DNA from: Rhabdornis inornatus
Taxonomy: Eukaryota; Chordata; Aves; Passeriformes; Rhabdornithidae
Assembly (NCBI GenBank): GCA_013397075.1
Contig: VWZS01000865.1
Coordinates: forward strand, 1-64,000
DNA: 64,000 nt
Reading direction: 5' to 3'
In this document: positions 61,001 through 64,000 of the stretch, piece after piece
How positions within the stretch are numbered: the first letter of the stretch is position 1
Layout of the letters: the number at the start of each line of letters is the position of its first letter
The notes under the pieces: model-generated
Databases searched by the model: none
What the model was told of the DNA's origin: nothing
The model's input: only the letters and a program-made list of their open reading frames with translations
Position numbers and translations under genes: made by a program

Positions 61001-63324
61001 TGGACTTATTAAGGGTGTTACTATCCTTTATTCAAGCTGTGACTTTGAAGTAGAGGCAAAATAGCTTTAGCATCATCTTAGTATATGCCCAAAAGCAAAA
61101 TAATCATACTGGATATTAGAGTGCTGATAGGTGAATTAAGCAAGGTAAAGGTCTCAAGGTTTAGACATAAAACTGAAGCCTCTGAAAGTCCTGAATTTTG
61201 ATGTTTTGCTTTTGCTACAGTTAATAAAATCTTTATTAATGTCACAATATAAAATTTTGTTTTCTGTTAAATGCAGTTTTTCTTTCTCTCCCCCACCCCA
61301 AATATTGATGAAGTATTTTGCAAAGCTACGAAAATCTGAGAGGGAAGGTTAGAGAAAATAAACACCTTTACTCAAATCAGCTCATGCAGGCCCTGCCCAA
61401 TGCCATGGTTTTCGTGGCATTGTGAGACTGGAAAGCTTCAAATCCTTAAAAACACCTTGTTGGTTTGTTATTATGGAATTTATGAAATTGCTGTGGTTTC
61501 TTTTTGTCAGGAAAAAAAAAGAAACCTTTTTTTCAGGAACCTCAGGAGAGAGGCTCCTGTTTTTTGTAGAAGTTCATTCCAGATCTGTCCCTCATATTTT
61601 CCATGCTCAGTGCTGAGACTTTGCTGCTACAGGTGTCACGTTTCTCAGAAACTGCAAAAATGAGTGGCCTGACCATTCATAGCACAAACATGGAGAACTT
61701 TCTTTTTTAAGAGTATTTTTCACAAAATGGAGGTGCATACTTTAATATCCTGTCTTGTTCTACTGAATGGTTCCATTCTCCTATACCCTTGTGGTTTTGA
61801 TCATCTTTCTCCCCATCCTGGTCATAGCCAAACTTAAGGTAATTTTCTTCAAGCACAAAATGTTAATATTTGGCATTTTTTTAGGTTTGAATGGTATATT
61901 TTTTTTTTCAAATACTTTCCACATATGCTGAGATATATGTAGGGAATTAAAAGGGGAAAAGATCAAATCATGTACCAGAATTGACAAGCATGCTTCATTT
62001 TTTCTCCTTTTCTTTATTTTGTGTTTTTCCCACAATTTTGATGTGCAAGAGAAGATTGCCTTATTAAATTCAGACTCACTTTCAAGTGAGCTTTTAGCAT
62101 TTAATTTTAATAAAATGTGTTGCAAAACTCACAATTTCCTAATATTTGGATTAAAAAATAATACAGAACCAGAAACAAAGGTTTTCCTGCCTGTTCTGAG
62201 CCGTTGGATTCCATTATACAAAGCTTCTAAAGCAGTATTGTGAAATCCAAATTCCATGAAAACATACTTGCTAGTGAATACTTCCAGCAGTCATTATCTA
62301 ACAATAAATAAATATATTCCCACTTTTCAATAAATTAACAGAGTTCTGACTTTTCAGTATGTTCTTCTTTCTTTTATTCTAGGTACTATGATTCTTCAGA
62401 TTTGAGGAGCAGCACTTTCTCTAAATGGGATGACAATTCAGATGATTTTTGGAAGAAAGAAAATAATAGTAAAGACATTGATACATTGTTAACTTCAAAA
62501 AGCACAGGATTTTCAGACAGGTACACCGAGAAAACCAAATTGATTTTTGTCCAGAAAGCCCAAATTTTAATGTGATTTGAGTCCTGGTCATAGTAGTGGG
62601 ATTTTCTTCAGTGGAAGAAAGAATTTGGCCAGAACTTCCATCAGCAGTCAAGTGATCTCCTGACTGAATTTCTTTTGGAAGCTGAATATTTCTTCCTTAC
62701 GTTTTAAGCACTGTCTGTTGTGCTGTTCAGTGCATGTACTGGAGGTAATTCCCAAACACTTTCAGCAAAAGAGGAAATAGACAAAAAGATGTGGGGAGAA
62801 ACTCAAATATTTGCCGTGTTCTGAGCACATACCTGCTTTGTTTATTGTGTGATGAATCAAAGGAAACCTTGTTAAGAAATGAATGAAAATTTGGGGTGCT
62901 CAGTTCTGTGGATGAAGGTACTGGAGATACAAACAACAGGTCTGATTGTAACGATAAAAAATACCTTTTATCTGTAACAACTGTATTTTTATCTTTGTAA
63001 CCAAGTAGGAAATGTAAGGGGGGGGGTATATGCTAGGTTGGTGTTTTCCATCTCTCTTCTTTCTACTTTAAATCATATTTTTCATTTACCTGTGCAGTAA
63101 AGTTTGAGCATTTCAGTGCTGCTTGTTTGATTCCTTTCATTCTGCCACGATGTGCATGAGGTTTCCCTCCCTGATGCAGTTTATTTTATTTTCCTCCCAG
63201 GCCTGCATCTCGGCGTAAGCCTGAATATGAACCTCCTGCAAACACAGATGAGGCACAGAAAAAATTTGGCAATGTCAAAGCCATTTCATCAGACATGTAC
63301 TTTGGAAGGCAAGATCAGGCTGAT
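43011..63324 (+). CDS. ARFGAP3: ARFGAP3: ADP-ribosylation factor GTPase-activating protein 3, 5' 13 coding exons (3' end beyond window)
   Basis: Stimulates GTP hydrolysis on ARF1 at Golgi and COPI membranes. Coding exons: 43011-43079, 48619-48737, 49218-49290, 51441-51572, 53014-53100, 54388-54469, 54773-54829, 55907-55953, 56999-57144, 59212-59337, 59768-59890, 62383-62520, 63201-63324. All junctions are GT/AG and in phase, giving 441 residues of the roughly 516 usual for the family. The ArfGAP zinc finger is C25-x2-C28-x16-C45-x2-C48, with the arginine finger R53 in SGTHRSLGVHLSF. A basic stretch KKKPNQAKKGLGAKK (Glo3-type coatomer-binding region) lies at about residues 213-227, and the Glo3 motif ISSDMYFGR near the end of exon 13. 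ARFGAP3 rather than ARFGAP2 is supported by SHSVTSDMQTIEQE, KPKKKY and RRKPEYEP. The start reads MCEPSKQDI where the human protein has MGDPSKQDI. The last ~75 codons are outside the window. Confidence 0.97.
43080..48618 (+). other. ARFGAP3 intron 1
   Basis: 5.5 kb. Contains a 15-base pyrimidine-rich tandem repeat (TTTCCTTTCTGTTTG, about three copies, 44374-44420). No other exon or RNA gene recognised. Confidence 0.7.
48619..48737 (+). CDS. ARFGAP3: ARFGAP3 exon 2: zinc finger and arginine finger
   Basis: Encodes [20 protein letters not shown], then LCIDCSGTHRSLGVHLSFI. It holds all four zinc cysteines and the catalytic arginine. Phase 0 to 2. Confidence 0.98.
49218..49290 (+). CDS. ARFGAP3: ARFGAP3 exon 3
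   Basis: Encodes [20 protein letters not shown] and NANA, part of the ArfGAP fold. Donor GCT|GTAAGT, phase 0. Confidence 0.97.
49291..51440 (+). other. ARFGAP3 intron 3
   Basis: 2.1 kb, AT-rich, no exon, RNA gene or clear repeat recognised. Confidence 0.65.
51441..51572 (+). CDS. ARFGAP3: ARFGAP3 exon 4: end of ArfGAP domain
   Basis: Encodes SAFFHQHGCTTNDTNAKYNS and continues to KHGTD, completing the catalytic domain. 44 codons, phase 0 both sides. Confidence 0.97.
53014..53100 (+). CDS. ARFGAP3: ARFGAP3 exon 5
   Basis: Encodes LWTDGCAMPPASPQNKEEED and FFASHVSTK. FFASHVS is typical of ARFGAP2/3. Donor CCAAG|GTACAA. Confidence 0.96.
54388..54469 (+). CDS. ARFGAP3: ARFGAP3 exon 6 (variable linker)
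   Basis: Acceptor TTTTCAAG|GCA. A poorly conserved linker beginning AKDTEWMLPEP. Phase 0 to 1. Confidence 0.88.
54773..54829 (+). CDS. ARFGAP3: ARFGAP3 exon 7 (variable linker)
   Basis: Encodes GPEHGPSVDGLS and a proline-rich end; QGPSVEGL is the human counterpart. Phase 1 both sides, 57 bases, so it can be skipped without a frameshift. Confidence 0.88.
   Translation, partial: DQNMDQVLMALAHPHSLH
55907..55953 (+). CDS. ARFGAP3: ARFGAP3 exon 8
   Basis: Encodes the conserved IKKKPNQAKKG, start of the basic coatomer-binding region. Donor AAGGGG|GTAAGT, phase 1 to 0. Confidence 0.94.
56999..57144 (+). CDS. ARFGAP3: ARFGAP3 exon 9
   Basis: Encodes LGAKKGGLGAQKVSSQSFNE and then IEKQAQAVDKMKEQEDL, a charged, helix-prone stretch. 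Phase 0 to 2. Confidence 0.96.
59212..59337 (+). CDS. ARFGAP3: ARFGAP3 exon 10
   Basis: Encodes VSSLRLAYRDLDIKAREES and ends RLGMGLGSNR, both conserved in the family. Donor GGAG|GTATGT, phase 2 both sides. Confidence 0.96.
59768..59890 (+). CDS. ARFGAP3: ARFGAP3 exon 11
   Basis: Encodes NISHSVTSDMQTIEQETPTI and KPKKKYVDDVEDSYFSSSS. Donor TCAAG|GTATTC. Confidence 0.97.
62383..62520 (+). CDS. ARFGAP3: ARFGAP3 exon 12
   Basis: Encodes YYDSSDLRSSTFSKWDDNSD and on to GFSD, a serine and aspartate rich region. Phase 2 both sides. Confidence 0.95.
63201..63324 (+). CDS. ARFGAP3: ARFGAP3 exon 13: Glo3 motif
   Basis: Encodes RRKPEYEPPANTDEAQKKFG and NVKAISSDMYFGRQDQAD. ISSDMYFGR is the conserved Glo3-type motif for SNARE and coatomer-linked regulation. 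Phase 0 at the donor GAT|GTAAGC. No further coding exon was recognised before the window end. Confidence 0.97.
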
Positions 63325-64000
63325 GTAAGCACGAAACAGTGATAAGTATTTTTAAATGTTAAAATGTTCTTTGACTATAAAAATGGTATTCTTGTGAGTA
63401 AGAGAGAAGGCAATAAATAGTTAAAATTGGTAGAATTAGCGAGCTTATAGAATTCTGTCCCCTTGATTATTTGTTTGATGGAAATATACAAATTCCTGAT
63501 CATTTAGAATTTAAGGAATTGCAGCTGACCTCCATCATTCTTCTTTCCTGATACAAGTGGTAGACTGTGATTCAGCACTCCTGATTTTTGATAGAATCAG
63601 GCTTAATTTGTTCTAAATTCCCAAACTGATGCCAACAAACCGCTGCTGAAACATCTTCCTGCTGTGTGTTTGCTACGTGAAAACATCATTAATGTTGTCA
63701 AGTTAATTAAGTAAATAAGTTGTTCAGTGAATTGCATGGAGTTGAATCAGCCTAGAGAAAAGAGATTAGTATTGTGCTGCATTTTGGAGGCGAGATTTTT
63801 AATGAAAAAGTAACAGTGTAAATACTTACTAAAAATATAATTACTGTTTGCAGGGAACTTGGAAAAAGTTGACTTAAAAGTCATGTGATTGTTAGGTTCA
63901 GCAGGATGTAAACTGCAGTGCTTCCCCCTCCGTTTCACATATTTTAGTTGTTGTTTTTAATGGTTGCATTGTTTTTCAGCAGTTGTAGGGTAACTAACAG
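63325..64000 (+). other. ARFGAP3 intron 13 up to the window end
   Basis: Opens with GTAAGC. The expected next family exon (beginning near YETRARLE) is not visible here. Confidence 0.65.

Larger units (their letters stand above)
57145..62382 (+). other. ARFGAP3 introns 9-11 (between listed exons)
   Basis: AT-rich introns of 2.1, 0.4 and 2.5 kb. Nothing else recognised. Confidence 0.6.

Noticed and set aside
1..64000. tRNA, rRNA, CRISPR or intact viral genes
   Set aside because: None recognised on either strand; the retroviral traces are LTRs only.

Overview
The window is vertebrate nuclear DNA, almost certainly from a bird and probably a songbird. Genes are split into small exons with GT/AG introns, two CpG islands mark promoters, and the interspersed repeats are dominated by CR1 LINE fragments of avian type plus two ERVL-type solo LTRs. 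There are no operons, CRISPR arrays or bacterial genes. Nearly all long open frames are chance frames in introns, UTRs, CpG islands or CR1 copies. The species was not identified.

Layout. (1) 1-4.6 kb: non-genic, one CR1 copy, one possible stray first exon. (2) 4.88-9.23 kb, plus strand: complete five-exon gene A, a 173-residue type II membrane C-type-lectin-like protein of the CLEC2/CD69 kind, with a very short cytoplasmic tail and a CpG-island first exon. (3) 12.81-20.47 kb, minus strand, tail to tail with A: complete five-exon gene B, a 202-residue killer-cell-lectin-like receptor (KLRF/KLRG/KLRB-like) with one N-terminal ITIM. (4) 20.5-35.4 kb: about 15 kb of repeat-rich intergenic DNA with CR1 fragments and two solo LTRs. 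(5) 35.43-39.97 kb, plus strand: gene C, an 87-residue protein with two ITIM-like motifs and one transmembrane segment that stops right after the membrane, with no lectin domain found downstream. (6) 43.01 kb to the right edge, plus strand: ARFGAP3, first 13 coding exons (441 residues), cut off by the window end. A CR1 tail runs directly into its CpG-island promoter, and a 93-base N gap lies in the 5' untranslated region.

How they fit together. A, B and C form a small cluster of natural-killer-receptor-like genes sharing phase-1 junctions around the cytoplasmic and membrane exons. A looks like a ligand or orphan surface lectin; B looks like an inhibitory receptor. In mammals CLEC2 ligands and KLRB1/KLRF receptors are genetically linked partners, so A/B could be an avian equivalent; that is inference. 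C could be an inhibitory decoy, adaptor-like product or a truncated relative. ARFGAP3 is an unrelated housekeeping COPI-traffic gene that anchors the position. All exon models were made by hand from splice sites, phase and family similarity, without alignment or RNA evidence.
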